DNA from: Stenotrophomonas maltophilia
GTDB taxonomy: Bacteria > Pseudomonadota > Gammaproteobacteria > Xanthomonadales > Xanthomonadaceae
Assembly (NCBI RefSeq): GCF_006974125.1
Contig: NZ_CP037858.1
Span: forward strand, 868,001-932,000
Reading direction: 5' to 3'
DNA length: 64,000 nt
In this document: in pieces, positions 16,960 to 25,319 of the stretch
How the letters are laid out: the number at the start of each line of letters is the position of its first letter
Numbering within the stretch: the stretch's first letter is position 1
Notes under the pieces: model-generated
Seen by the model: only the letters and a program-made list of their open reading frames with translations
Told to the model about the DNA's origin: nothing
The model's database searches: none
Program-made: the position numbers and the translations under genes

Positions 16960-17729
16960 GCGCGCTGGTCGACAGCCACTGCCATCTGGATGCCAGTGAA
17001 TTCGATGCTGATCGCACGGCGGTGATCGAGCGCGCAGGCGCCGCGGGCGTGCACGCGCAGGTGGTACCGGCCGTCACCGCCGCCAGCTGGCCGAAGCTGC
17101 GCGAGGTCTGCCGGCTGGCACCGGGGCTGTACCCGGCGTACGGCCTGCATCCGATGTTCCTGGCCGAGCACCGGCCCGGCCATCTGCCGCTGCTGCGCGA
17201 GTGGATCGAGCGCGAACGACCGTGTGCGATCGGCGAATGCGGGCTGGATTTTTTCGTCGAGGGATTGGATGCAGAGGCACAACAGGCGTACTTCATCGGC
17301 CAGCTGGAACTGGCGCGCGAGTTCGAGCTGCCGGTGATCGTGCATGCGCGGCGCGCGGTGGATGCGGTCATTGCCGCGATCCGTCGCATCGGCGGCCTGC
17401 GCGGCGTGGTGCACAGCTTTTCCGGCAGCCCGGAACAGGCCGCGCAACTGCATCGGCAAGGCTTCCTGCTCGGTCTCGGTGGCCCGCTGACCTACGAACG
17501 CGCGCAACGGCTGCAGCGCCTGGTACGCGGGATGCCGCTGGAACAACTGCTGCTGGAAACCGATGCACCGGATCAGCCTGATGCCGGCATCCGCGGCCAG
17601 CGCAACGAACCGGCGCGGCTGGCGACCATTGCCCGCCACGTGGCCGCACTGCGCGGAATGGACGTTGAAGCCGTGGCATATGCCACGACGCAGAACGCGC
17701 GACGGCTGTTCGCTTTGCCGGCGAACTGA
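16956..17729 (+). CDS. tatD: TatD family metal-dependent hydrolase
   Basis: 257 residues, the normal size; a TIM-barrel 3'-exonuclease or D-aminoacyl-tRNA deacylase family (TatD/YcfH). Metal ligands are visible in LVDSHCHLDASEF, IGECGLDFF, PVIVHARRA, VVHSFSG and LETDAPDQP. No ATG fits; the TTG at 16956 overlaps the preceding stop (TTGA), giving translational coupling. A SMAG pair follows the stop. Confidence 0.92.
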   Translation: MSALVDSHCHLDASEFDADRTAVIERAGAAGVHAQVVPAVTAASWPKLREVCRLAPGLYPAYGLHPMFLAEHRPGHLPLLREWIERERPCAIGECGLDFFVEGLDAEAQQAYFIGQLELAREFELPVIVHARRAVDAVIAAIRRIGGLRGVVHSFSGSPEQAAQLHRQGFLLGLGGPLTYERAQRLQRLVRGMPLEQLLLETDAPDQPDAGIRGQRNEPARLATIARHVAALRGMDVEAVAYATTQNARRLFALPAN

Positions 17730-17731
17730 GG

Positions 17732-17804
17732 GTAGTGCCGGCCGCTGGCCGGCAACTCCGGAATGATTCGATCAGCGCAGATGCCGGCCAGCGGCCGGCA
17801 CTAC
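17732..17804. repeat. Inverted pair of SMAG palindromes between convergent genes
   Basis: Units 17732-17754 (plus) and 17782-17804 (minus), each GTAG + TGCCGGCC/GGCCGGCA, between the tatD and tcdA stops, which lie 3 nt from either end. Confidence 0.87.
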
Positions 17805-17806
17805 CG

Positions 17807-18634
17807 TCACGCGTCGGCGTGATCCTCAACCACTTCGGCCTTCACCTTCTTCGGCTCCAGCAGCATTTCCAACGCCTTGCCCACCGCCGCGAAAGCGAAG
17901 GCGCCGGTGATATGGGTCGCCGCACCCAGGCCGGCGCCGCAGTCCAGCTTCAACGCTGCATCGGCACCGAGGTTCGGGCGGATGCCGCATACGCTGCCAT
18001 CGGCCTGCGGATACTTCACGTTTTCCAGCGAGTACACCGCCGGCACGCCGAAGTAGCGCTTGGCGTTCTTCGGGAAATTGAACTCGCTGCGCAGCTTCTT
18101 GCGGATCAGCGCCAGCATGGCATCGTGCTCGGTGCGCGAGACGTCGCGGATGCGCACCAGGGTCGGATCAGTACGGCCACCGGCGGCACCGACGGTCAGC
18201 AGCGGCAGCTTGCGGCGACGGCACCAGGCAATCGTCTCGACCTTGACCCGGAAGCTGTCGCAGGCATCAATCACCAGATCGAACCCACGGTCCAGCAGTT
18301 CGGCCATGTTCGACACCGTCAGGAACGCCTGCACGGCATCGACCTCGATGTCCGGGTTGATCGCGCGGCAGCGCTCGGCCATCGCCTCGGCCTTGTTGCG
18401 GCCGTAGTTGCCTTCCATCGCCGGCAGCTGCCGGTTTGTGTTGGACACGCAGATGTCATCGGCATCGATCAGGGTCAGGTGGCCGACCGCCGAGCGGGCC
18501 AGCGCCTCCACCACCCACGAGCCGACGCCCCCCATGCCCACCACCGCCACGCGGCTGCCCTGCAGGCGCTCGAGCGCACCCACGCCATACAGCCGTTCGA
18601 CGCCGGCGAAGCGTTGTTTGACCTGTTCGTTCAT
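17807..18634 (-). CDS. tcdA: tRNA threonylcarbamoyladenosine dehydratase
   Basis: 275 residues, E1-like ThiF/MoeB family; ATP-dependent cyclisation of t6A37 in tRNA. The nucleotide-binding motif GMGGVGSWVVEALARSAVG and LIDADDICVSNTNRQLPA are diagnostic for TcdA (YgdL/CsdL), as is the start RFAGVERLYG. Start ATG 18634, in a short divergent gap with the cytochrome gene. Cytoplasmic. Confidence 0.94.
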   Translation of the reverse strand: MNEQVKQRFAGVERLYGVGALERLQGSRVAVVGMGGVGSWVVEALARSAVGHLTLIDADDICVSNTNRQLPAMEGNYGRNKAEAMAERCRAINPDIEVDAVQAFLTVSNMAELLDRGFDLVIDACDSFRVKVETIAWCRRRKLPLLTVGAAGGRTDPTLVRIRDVSRTEHDAMLALIRKKLRSEFNFPKNAKRYFGVPAVYSLENVKYPQADGSVCGIRPNLGADAALKLDCGAGLGAATHITGAFAFAAVGKALEMLLEPKKVKAEVVEDHADA

Positions 18635-18714
18635 CCGGCTATTTTAACGTGCAGGCGCCAGCGCCTGCAGCGCGCCGGCATCGAACCCACCGTTGCACGC
18701 CCGGAGAGCCCGCC

Positions 18715-19149
18715 ATGAACGCCAGCCCGCCCCGCCGCCCGTCCACCGCCTACCGCTATCTGTTCGTGCTCGGCCTGGGCCTGTTGATCGGCCTGATCGC
18801 CACGGTGATGGTGGGCCGTGCCCTGCAGGCGCGCCGCGACCCGTTCCCGGACAGCCTGATGCAGGTGATGCAACGGCAATCGCAGCTGCTGCAGCAGGCC
18901 CAGCAGCAGAACCGCTGCAGCCTGGCCGACAGCGTGCCGCGGTTGCAGGCGATGCGCCTGCTGTCCAACGACCTGGACCTGGCTTTCCCCGGGCTGAAGG
19001 ACAGCGCGCAGTTCCAGCAGCATGCCAGCCAGCTGCGCGGCAACCTCAACGCCGCTCTGGCCGCACCGCCCAGCGACTGCACGGCCCTGGCCCAGGTGGT
19101 GGAAACGGTGCAGGCCGACTGCCGCGCCTGCCACCAGGACTTCCGCTGA
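18715..19149 (+). CDS. Membrane-anchored cytochrome c'-like protein
   Basis: 144 residues. One N-terminal transmembrane helix (YRYLFVLGLGLLIGLIATVMV), then a helical domain rich in Gln, and a C-terminal heme-binding motif CRACH (Cys136, Cys139, His140) followed by QDFR. A single CXXCH near the C-terminus on a four-helix domain is the cytochrome c'/c-556 plan, here tethered to the inner membrane and facing the periplasm. Start ATG 18715 follows GGAG. Unlinked to respiratory genes. Could bind small gases or carry electrons; unproven. Confidence 0.78.
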   Translation: MNASPPRRPSTAYRYLFVLGLGLLIGLIATVMVGRALQARRDPFPDSLMQVMQRQSQLLQQAQQQNRCSLADSVPRLQAMRLLSNDLDLAFPGLKDSAQFQQHASQLRGNLNAALAAPPSDCTALAQVVETVQADCRACHQDFR

Positions 19150-19285
19150 GCCGCATTCATCCTGCAGCCGGACAAGGGTTGCGTGGTTGGCACCTTGTTC
19201 ACGTTCAAAAGAGGACGATTCGTCCACCCTGCTGCATGACGCAGTACCACCCCAGACACCCGCCTTCACGGCCAGGAGACGCCCC

Positions 19286-19780
19286 ATGAAGATCCAGCTC
19301 ATTGCCGCCAGCGCCATCGCTACCCTCGCCCTGGCTGGCTGTGCCACCTCGCCCGGCTACGGTGGCGGTGGTTACAACAACGGCTACAACAATGGCGGCT
19401 ACGGCAACAACGGCGGTTACAACCAGGGCCGTTGCGCCGACTGTGGCATCGTCACCCGCATCAACACCGTGCCGTCGGGCCGCACTGCGCCGAGCGCAAC
19501 CGGCGCCATCCTCGGCGGCATCGTCGGTGCCGTGGCCGGCCATGAGATCTCCGATCACACCGGCGGCAGCCGTGGCAACAAGAACATCGCTGCGGCCGCA
19601 GGCGCGGTCGGTGGTGCGCTGGCGGGCAACCAGATCCAGAAGAACGTCACCAGTGATACCTACGACATCAGCGTGCGCATGGATGATGGCCGCACCATCG
19701 TGGTCAACCAGCGCGACCTCGGCGGCATCCGCGAAAACACCTATGTGCGCGTGGTCAACGGCAAGGTCATCCTGCGCTGA
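19286..19780 (+). CDS. Glycine-zipper 2TM lipoprotein (SlyB/Pcp-like)
   Basis: 164 residues. Lipoprotein signal with lipobox LALAGC (Cys about 17). A Gly/Tyr/Asn-rich stretch (repeats of YNNG and YGNNGG) follows, then the zipper GAILGGIVGAVAGHEI...AAAGAVGGALAGNQI, then a beta-rich end YDISVRMDDGRTIVV, as in SlyB/PcP outer-membrane lipoproteins. Start ATG 19286 is preceded by AGGAG. Probably an outer-membrane integrity factor. Confidence 0.87.
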   Translation: MKIQLIAASAIATLALAGCATSPGYGGGGYNNGYNNGGYGNNGGYNQGRCADCGIVTRINTVPSGRTAPSATGAILGGIVGAVAGHEISDHTGGSRGNKNIAAAAGAVGGALAGNQIQKNVTSDTYDISVRMDDGRTIVVNQRDLGGIRENTYVRVVNGKVILR

Positions 19781-19803
19781 CCTGCACCGGGCCGACGGCA
19801 AAG

Positions 19804-19831
19804 AAAAAGGCCCGCTTGCGCGGGCCTTTTT
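19804..19831. terminator. Bidirectional terminator between the lipoprotein gene and csp
   Basis: AAAAAGGCCCGC-ttgc-GCGGGCCTTTTT, symmetrical with A and T runs at the two ends, between convergent genes. Confidence 0.85.
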
Positions 19832-19853
19832 CATGTGACGGCTTGCAGCGCGA

Positions 19854-20063
19854 TCAGGTCGGCTGCACAGCGTCGGCCTGCAGGCCCTTCTGGCCCTGCA
19901 CGACGGTGAAGGTGACCTTCTGGCCTTCCTTCAGGCTCTTGAAGCCCTGGGTCTGGATGGCACGGAAGTGCACGAACACGTCTTCGCCGTTTTCACGGCT
20001 GATGAAGCCGAAGCCCTTTGCATCGTTGAACCACTTGACGGTACCGGTCTCGCGATCAGACAT
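19854..20063 (-). CDS. Cold-shock protein, CspA family
   Basis: 69 residues, the standard size; one OB-fold RNA chaperone domain. RNP1 (KGFGFISRE) and RNP2 (DVFVHFRAI) motifs are intact and the start is [14 protein letters not shown]. Start ATG 20063 is preceded by AGGGAG at 8-9 nt. The 236-nt divergent region to DUF456 leaves room for the long leader that csp mRNAs often carry, but I could not define one. Which paralogue it is cannot be said. Confidence 0.94.
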   Translation of the reverse strand: MSDRETGTVKWFNDAKGFGFISRENGEDVFVHFRAIQTQGFKSLKEGQKVTFTVVQGQKGLQADAVQPT

Positions 20064-20299
20064 CTCACTAACTCCCTGGTGACTCTCTCTTGTTGTAGGA
20101 AACGCCTGGTGGGCGGCTGACAAGCAAGGGGGAAGCGAGGTGCATCGATGCAGCGGATCGGGAAGATCTTGCTTCATCAGGCCACGATCCACGGTGACCT
20201 TGCCAAGCTCAGCGACTGCAACTTAACCCGCCCAAAACGAAAAAGCAACTGGCAAAATCTTTCACTGTCAACCCCAAAACGACCACCATACGGGACAGC

Positions 20300-20785
20300 A
20301 TGGGACTCTCATTCATCTTATATCTGCTAGCGGTCATTTTTGTCCTTGTCGGCATCGCCGGAATCATCCTCCCGGCCCTGCCCGGCATCCCGCTGGTGTT
20401 CATCGGGCTGCTGCTGGCGGCCTGGGCTGACGGCTTCGCCCACGTCGGCTGGCCGACCCTGGTTGCGCTGGGGGTACTGACCCTGCTCTCGTTGCTGGTG
20501 GACGTGCTGGCCACCGTCGTGGGGGCGCAACGGGTCGGTGCCAGCCGAAAGGCGCTGTGGGGAACCTTCGTCGGCAGCATCGTCGGCCTGTTCTTCATGC
20601 CGATCGGCCTGTTCGCCGGCCCGTTGATCGGCGCTCTGCTGGGCGAGTACTGGCACACCCGCGAACTGGGGCGCTCGACCAAGGTTGGGCTGGCCACGTG
20701 GCTTGGCATCCTGCTTGGCCTGGCGCTGAAGCTGGCGGTGGTGATCGCGATGCTGGGGCTGTTCGCCTTCGCCTGGTTCCTGTGA
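20300..20785 (+). CDS. DUF456 family membrane protein
   Basis: 161 residues with about five transmembrane segments. The conserved pieces VGIAGIILPALPGIPLVFIGLLLAAWADGF and FVGSIVGLFFMPIGLFAGPLIGALLGE (Gly- and Pro-rich hairpins) identify the DUF456 family. Inner membrane; function unknown. It diverges from the cold-shock gene. Confidence 0.9.
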   Translation: MGLSFILYLLAVIFVLVGIAGIILPALPGIPLVFIGLLLAAWADGFAHVGWPTLVALGVLTLLSLLVDVLATVVGAQRVGASRKALWGTFVGSIVGLFFMPIGLFAGPLIGALLGEYWHTRELGRSTKVGLATWLGILLGLALKLAVVIAMLGLFAFAWFL

Positions 20786-20904
20786 CCTGCCTCTCCTTCA
20801 CGCCACGCGCACGCGGTGGCCGTGCATAAACCGTGGGGGCTGGCCGTGATCCGGTGCAGCCGCCACACTGTGCGATTCCCGTATTCACCGAAGGGCCTGC
20901 TGCA

Positions 20905-22059
20905 ATGACCCTGCCTCCGCTGCTTCCCCGCCTCGCGCCGCTGGCGCTGGCATTGGCCAGTGCGCCACTGGCCGCGCAGGAGTTCGCGCCCAGTGCCGAA
21001 GCCTCGCCGGCCGCGTGCGCGGCGATTACCACCGATGCTGCCCGCCTGGCCTGTTATGACCGCCAGTTCGGGCGTACCCCACAAGCCACCGCCGAGGCCG
21101 ACGCTGCGGCCGAGGCGGCCGCGCAGGCCCGTCGCGAAGAACGCCAGACCGCACGCGTAAGCCAGGGCGAAGAGAAACTGCGCGAGCGGGTCAGTGATCT
21201 GTTCCGTCCAGCAGCCCCTGACAGCGCACTGGCCAATGCCGGCCGTGGCTCGCTGCTGGACAGCCGCTGGGAGCTGGCCGAGGACTCCAAGCTCGGCCCG
21301 TTCCAGCTGCGCGCCTACAAGCCGGTGTACCTGTTGCCGGCGTTCTGGACCAGCGACCGCAACACCACGCCGCACTCGCCGAACCCGGCCAACACGGTCA
21401 CCACGCCGCAGGTGCTGGACAGCGCCGAACTGAAGTTCCAGATCAGCTTCAAGACCAAGATCGCCGAGAACCTGTTCGGCGACAACGGCGACATCTGGGC
21501 CGGCTATACCCAGAGCTCGCGCTGGCAGGCCTACAACGGCGAGGATTCGCGCCCGTTCCGCGAAACCAACTACGAGCCGGAAGTGATGATGGTGTTCCGC
21601 AACGGCTACTCGATCGGTGGCTGGCGCGGGCGCATGACCGGCATTGCGCTGAACCACCAGTCCAATGGCCGCGCCGACCCGCTGTCGCGCAGCTGGAACC
21701 GGGTGATGCTCAACATCGGCCTGGACCGCGAGAACTGGGCACTGGTGCTGCGCCCCTGGTACCGCATTCCCGAGACCCGAAGCGACGACAACAACCCGGA
21801 CATCGAGGATTACATGGGCCGCGGTGATGCGACCCTGATCTGGAACCGCAACGGCCACGAAGTCTCGCTGATGGCGCGCCATTCGCTGCGCACCGGCAGC
21901 CGCTCGCACGGTGCCCTGCAGCTGGATTACGGCTTCCCGATCAGCAATCTGCTGCGCGGCCATGTACAGGTGTTCGACGGCTACGGCGAAAGCCTGATCG
22001 ACTACAACCACAAGGCCACCTACGTGGGCGTGGGCGTGTCCCTGCTGGAGTGGTTCTGA
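20905..22059 (+). CDS. pldA: Outer-membrane phospholipase A1
   Basis: 384 residues: signal peptide (to about AAQE), an extra 80-residue Ala/Glu/Arg-rich helical segment with ACYDRQFG, then the 12-strand OMPLA barrel (about 130-384). The active-site block GIALNHQSNGRADPLSRSWN supplies His251 and Ser253, and the downstream Asn. The protein ends in the aromatic EWF. It hydrolyses phospholipids that reach the outer leaflet. The N-terminal extension is longer than in E. coli PldA (289 residues) and is seen in Xanthomonads. Its stop overlaps the arsC ATG by one base. Confidence 0.93.
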   Translation: MTLPPLLPRLAPLALALASAPLAAQEFAPSAEASPAACAAITTDAARLACYDRQFGRTPQATAEADAAAEAAAQARREERQTARVSQGEEKLRERVSDLFRPAAPDSALANAGRGSLLDSRWELAEDSKLGPFQLRAYKPVYLLPAFWTSDRNTTPHSPNPANTVTTPQVLDSAELKFQISFKTKIAENLFGDNGDIWAGYTQSSRWQAYNGEDSRPFRETNYEPEVMMVFRNGYSIGGWRGRMTGIALNHQSNGRADPLSRSWNRVMLNIGLDRENWALVLRPWYRIPETRSDDNNPDIEDYMGRGDATLIWNRNGHEVSLMARHSLRTGSRSHGALQLDYGFPISNLLRGHVQVFDGYGESLIDYNHKATYVGVGVSLLEWF

Positions 22060-22400
22060 TGCACGTGACGATCTGGCACAACCCGGCCTGCAGCAACTCG
22101 CGCGGCGCATTGAAGCTGATACGTGATGCAGGCTTCGATCCACTGGTGATCGAGTACCTGGGCACTCCACCGGACGTGGTCACGCTGCGCCAGGTGCTGG
22201 CCGAATCCGGATTGAGCGCACGTGATCTGGTGCGCAGCAAGGAAGCGCAGTTCGCCGAACTGGAACTGGAAGAGGCCGACGATGCCACCTTGCTGGCCGC
22301 GATGGCCGCACACCCGCGGCTGATCAACCGCCCCGTGGTGCGCACGCTCAAGGGCACCCGGCTGTGCCGTCCACCGGAAACGGTGCTGGAGATCCTGTAA
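22059..22400 (+). CDS. arsC: ArsC-family reductase (arsenate reductase-like)
   Basis: 113 residues, thioredoxin-fold ArsC family dependent on glutaredoxin. Catalytic Cys11 lies in HNPACSNSRG, and the arginine-bearing segments LVRSKEAQF and HPRLINRPVV match the anion-binding site. Start at ATG 22059 (TGATG overlap with pldA); a GTG at 22050 is also in frame. The absence of other ars genes suggests a YfgD-type housekeeping role rather than an arsenic operon. Confidence 0.85.
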   Translation: MHVTIWHNPACSNSRGALKLIRDAGFDPLVIEYLGTPPDVVTLRQVLAESGLSARDLVRSKEAQFAELELEEADDATLLAAMAAHPRLINRPVVRTLKGTRLCRPPETVLEIL

Positions 22401-22414
22401 CCCGCACTGCTTTG

Positions 22415-22484
22415 GTAGAGCCGAGCCATGCTCGGCTGCATTCATGGACTGCACGCGAACAGCAGCCGAGCGTGGCTCGGCTAC
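22415..22484. repeat. Inverted pair of SMAG palindromes
   Basis: Units 22415-22437 (plus, GTAG + AGCCGAGCC..GCTCGGCT) and 22464-22484 (minus), between convergent arsC and the GST gene. Confidence 0.85.
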
Positions 22485-22492
22485 AGAACAGA

Positions 22493-23128
22493 TTACAGCC
22501 AGTCGGTGATGCCTTCGCGGCGGTACACCTCGGCGAACGCCGGGCGCGCCTTCATCGACGTGGCATGCGCCTTCAGTACCGGCCAGGTGTCGCTGGGCCT
22601 GGGCATGTTGCGCGACCAGCGCATCAGCATCACCAGCATGTAATCGACCACGCGGGGCGTGGCACCCAGCAGGTACGGACCATGTGACTGCAGGTGCGTG
22701 GCGACATGCTGCCAGGCCGCTTCAAGGCGCTGGCGTGCCATCTCGCGGCTGGCCTCGACGTTCGCCTCGCCTGCCACCTCGTTCGGATAGAACCAGGCAC
22801 GGTAGGCCGGCTGCAGCGTACTGGCGCACCAGAACATCCAGCGGTAGGCATCGGCGCGCTGCGGCGTGCCCAGTGCTGGCAGCAGGTTGGATTCCGGATG
22901 GCGATCGGCCAGGTACAAGGCGATCGCCGCCGCTTCGGTCAGTACCAGGCCATCGATCATCAACGTCGGCACCACACCGGCCGGATTCAGTGCCAGGTAC
23001 TCCGCCGACTTGTGCTCGCGCGCGTCGAAATCCAGCAGCACCAGTTCGTGTTCGATGCCCAGCTCGATCAGCAGCCAGTGCACGACCAGGGCGGCGGTAC
23101 TGGTCGAACCATACAGCGTGGTGCCCAT
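22493..23128 (-). CDS. Glutathione S-transferase family protein
   Basis: 211 residues. N-terminal domain MGTTLYGSTSTAALVVHWLL with NPAGVVPTLMIDGLVLTEAA; the catalytic Ser lies in the STSTA segment (theta-like). The C-terminal domain has PYLLGATPRVVDYMLVMLMR, the helix-cap motif. Third GST of the window, in its own transcription unit between a SMAG pair and the cysteine-rich lipoprotein gene. Substrate unknown. Confidence 0.9.
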   Translation of the reverse strand: MGTTLYGSTSTAALVVHWLLIELGIEHELVLLDFDAREHKSAEYLALNPAGVVPTLMIDGLVLTEAAAIALYLADRHPESNLLPALGTPQRADAYRWMFWCASTLQPAYRAWFYPNEVAGEANVEASREMARQRLEAAWQHVATHLQSHGPYLLGATPRVVDYMLVMLMRWSRNMPRPSDTWPVLKAHATSMKARPAFAEVYRREGITDWL

Positions 23129-23186
23129 GCGGAAGATCCTGTGCAGGTGGATCAGCCGATTATGCGCTTACGCGCGCGATCGTTGC

Positions 23187-23525
23187 TCAGCCGCAGCTGC
23201 TCATGCAGGAATCCCGGCGTTCGCCACAGGACATCATCGGCGCGCGCATCGTGCAGTCATGCGTCTTCAGTTCGCAGGCACGGCGCAGGTCCGGGTTGTC
23301 CACGTCCTTGCAGCGCTTGTCCGGCGCCGGCACCACCTGCTGCTCGCAATTGCTCTGGCGGCTGCCGAGGGAATCATTCTGCGCCATGCAGCTGCGATAG
23401 CCGGCCTGGCACTGCACGCGGCATTGCGCCGATGCGGGGAAGTCCGCGCCTTCGTACGACGCTGGGGTGCTGCAGCCGGCCAGGGCCAGCAGCACGCCTA
23501 CCACGATGAATCGATGCAGGGCCAT
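23187..23525 (-). CDS. Cysteine-rich lipoprotein of unknown function
   Basis: 112 residues. Lipoprotein signal MALHRFIVVGVLLALAGCST with lipobox LAGC. The mature part has ten further cysteines in regular spacing (CRVQC, RSC, NCEQQ, RCK, ACE, DCT, SCGE, SCMSSC), suggesting several disulfides. I do not recognise the family. Start ATG 23525; the frame could open further upstream but without a signal-like sequence. Confidence 0.8.
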   Translation of the reverse strand: MALHRFIVVGVLLALAGCSTPASYEGADFPASAQCRVQCQAGYRSCMAQNDSLGSRQSNCEQQVVPAPDKRCKDVDNPDLRRACELKTHDCTMRAPMMSCGERRDSCMSSCG

Positions 23526-23603
23526 GGACACGTCCTGTGCGGAAGTGCGCCGACCGTAGCAGAGCAACAGCTACAGGAGCGTTAATCCTTCTGCCCACAC
23601 AAC

Positions 23604-23625
23604 AACGGCGCCACACGGCGCCGTT
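23604..23625 (-). terminator. Hairpin after fumA
   Basis: AACGGCGCC-acac-GGCGCCGTT, 22 nt beyond the fumarase stop, with only a GTTGTTGTG tail. Probably a terminator, but T-poor. Confidence 0.55.
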
Positions 23626-23646
23626 GCCTGGTCCGGGGTGGAAGGC

Positions 23647-25164
23647 TTACTCCACCACCACCGGAATCTTGCCGATGCGGGCCTGCCATTCACGCGGGCC
23701 GGTCTTGTGCACCGATTCGCCGGCGGAATCCACCGCCACCGTCACCGGCATGTCCTGCACGGTGAACTCGTAGATCGCTTCCATGCCCAGGTCGGCGAAG
23801 CCGACGACCTTGGCCGCCTTGATCGCCTTGGACACCAGGTAGGCCGAACCGCCCACGGCCATCAGGTAGGCCGACTTGTGCTTCTTGATCGCCTCGATGG
23901 CGGCCGGGCCGCGCTCGGCCTTGCCGACCATGCCCAGCAGGCCGGTCTGTGCCAGCACCTGTTCGGTGAACTTGTCCATGCGGGTGGCGGTGGTCGGGCC
24001 GGCCGGGCCCACCACTTCGTCGCGCACCGGATCGACCGGGCCCACGTAGTAGATGAAACGACCCTTGAGGTCGACCGGCAGTTCCTCGCCCTTGTTGAGC
24101 ATGTCGACCATGCGCTTGTGCGCAGCGTCGCGGCCGGTCAGCAGCTTGCCGTTGAGCAGCAGGGTCTGGCCCGGCTTCCAGTTGGCTACGTCTTCGGGGG
24201 TGATCGTGTCCAGGTCCACGCGGGTGCCCTTGGACGCGTCATAGGTCAGCTTCGGCCAGTCTTCCAGCGACGGCGGGTCCAGCATCACCGGGCCGCTGCC
24301 ATCCAGGGTGAAGTGCGCATGGCGGGTGGCCGCGCAGTTCGGGATCATCGCCACCGGCAGGTTCGCCGCGTGGGTCGGATAATCGTTGATCTTGATGTCG
24401 AGCACGGTGGTCAGGCCGCCCAGGCCCTGCGCACCGATGCCCAGCGCGTTGACCTTCTCGTACAGCTCCAGGCGCAGCTCTTCGATGCGGTTGGACGCAC
24501 CGCGGGCCTGCAGCTCGGTGATGTCGATCGGCTCCATCAGCGCTTCCTTGGCCAGCAGCATCGCCTTCTCGGCGGTGCCACCGATGCCGATGCCAAGCAT
24601 GCCCGGCGGGCACCAGCCGGCGCCCATGGTCGGCACGGTCTTCAGCACCCAGTCGACGATGGAGTCGGACGGGTTGAGCATGGCGAACTTGGTCTTGGCT
24701 TCGGAACCACCGCCCTTGGCAGCGACGATGACGTCGACGGTGTTGCCCGGCACCACCTTCACGTTGACCACGCCCGGGGTGTTGTCCTTGGTGTTGATGC
24801 GCTTGCCGGCCGGATCGGCCAGCACCGAGGCGCGCAGCTTGTTGTCCGGGTGCATGTAGGCGCGGCGCACGCCTTCATTGGCCATGTCTTCCACGCCCAT
24901 GGTGGCGTCGTCCCAACGCACGTCCATGCCGATTTCCAGGAACACGGTGACGATGCCGGTGTCCTGGCAGATCGGACGGTGGCCTTCGGCGCACATCCGC
25001 GAATTGATCAGGATCTGGGCCATCGCTTCCTTCGCGGCCGGCGACTCCTCGCGCTCGTAGGCGGCGGCGAGGTTCTTGATGTAGTCGACCGGGTGGTAGT
25101 ACGAGATGTACTGCAGCGCGTCGGCGATGGACTGGATGAGGTCTTCCTGCTTGATCGATGTCAC
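23647..25164 (-). CDS. fumA: Class I fumarate hydratase (iron-sulfur)
   Basis: 505 residues, typical of the single-chain class I enzyme; interconverts fumarate and malate in the TCA cycle. Alpha domain with iron-sulfur ligands Cys58 and Cys66 (MCAEGHRPICQDTG region), GWCPPGM and CAATRHAHF; beta domain from about residue 370 (GPTTATRMDKFTEQVL). I chose the GTG at 25164 (VTSIKQEDLIQSIADALQYI), which matches family N-termini; the ATG at 25242 would run through a GGGGTC repeat. The ribosome binding site is weak. Class I enzymes are oxygen-labile. Confidence 0.94.
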   Translation of the reverse strand: MTSIKQEDLIQSIADALQYISYYHPVDYIKNLAAAYEREESPAAKEAMAQILINSRMCAEGHRPICQDTGIVTVFLEIGMDVRWDDATMGVEDMANEGVRRAYMHPDNKLRASVLADPAGKRINTKDNTPGVVNVKVVPGNTVDVIVAAKGGGSEAKTKFAMLNPSDSIVDWVLKTVPTMGAGWCPPGMLGIGIGGTAEKAMLLAKEALMEPIDITELQARGASNRIEELRLELYEKVNALGIGAQGLGGLTTVLDIKINDYPTHAANLPVAMIPNCAATRHAHFTLDGSGPVMLDPPSLEDWPKLTYDASKGTRVDLDTITPEDVANWKPGQTLLLNGKLLTGRDAAHKRMVDMLNKGEELPVDLKGRFIYYVGPVDPVRDEVVGPAGPTTATRMDKFTEQVLAQTGLLGMVGKAERGPAAIEAIKKHKSAYLMAVGGSAYLVSKAIKAAKVVGFADLGMEAIYEFTVQDMPVTVAVDSAGESVHKTGPREWQARIGKIPVVVE

Positions 25165-25241
25165 GGCTTGCTCGCTTGCTCGAGGCTGGCGGGGGTAATC
25201 CGCCCATTTTACCCCCTCCCCCGGCCGCAGGATCACAATCA

Positions 25242-25278
25242 TGGGGTCGGATCCCCTGCACGGGGCTCTGCCCCCATC
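25242..25278. repeat. GGGGTC-type imperfect inverted repeat
   Basis: GGGGTCGGATCCCC then tgca then CGGGGCTCTGCCCCC, between divergent fumA and the ECF41 gene. Same family as 9231 and 27622. Confidence 0.6.
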
Positions 25279-25283
25279 CTCCC

Positions 25284-25310
25284 TGTCACGCTTGCCCCCT
25301 CTTCGGCGTC
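25284..25310 (+). promoter_or_regulatory. Candidate ECF41 promoter of the sigma factor gene
   Basis: TGTCACG (25284-25290), 16-nt spacer, CGTC (25307-25310). It matches the ECF41 consensus TGTCACA...CGTC. CGTC ends 9 nt before the ATG, so the transcript would be leaderless or nearly so. Confidence 0.65.
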
Positions 25311-25319
25311 CTGGTCGAC

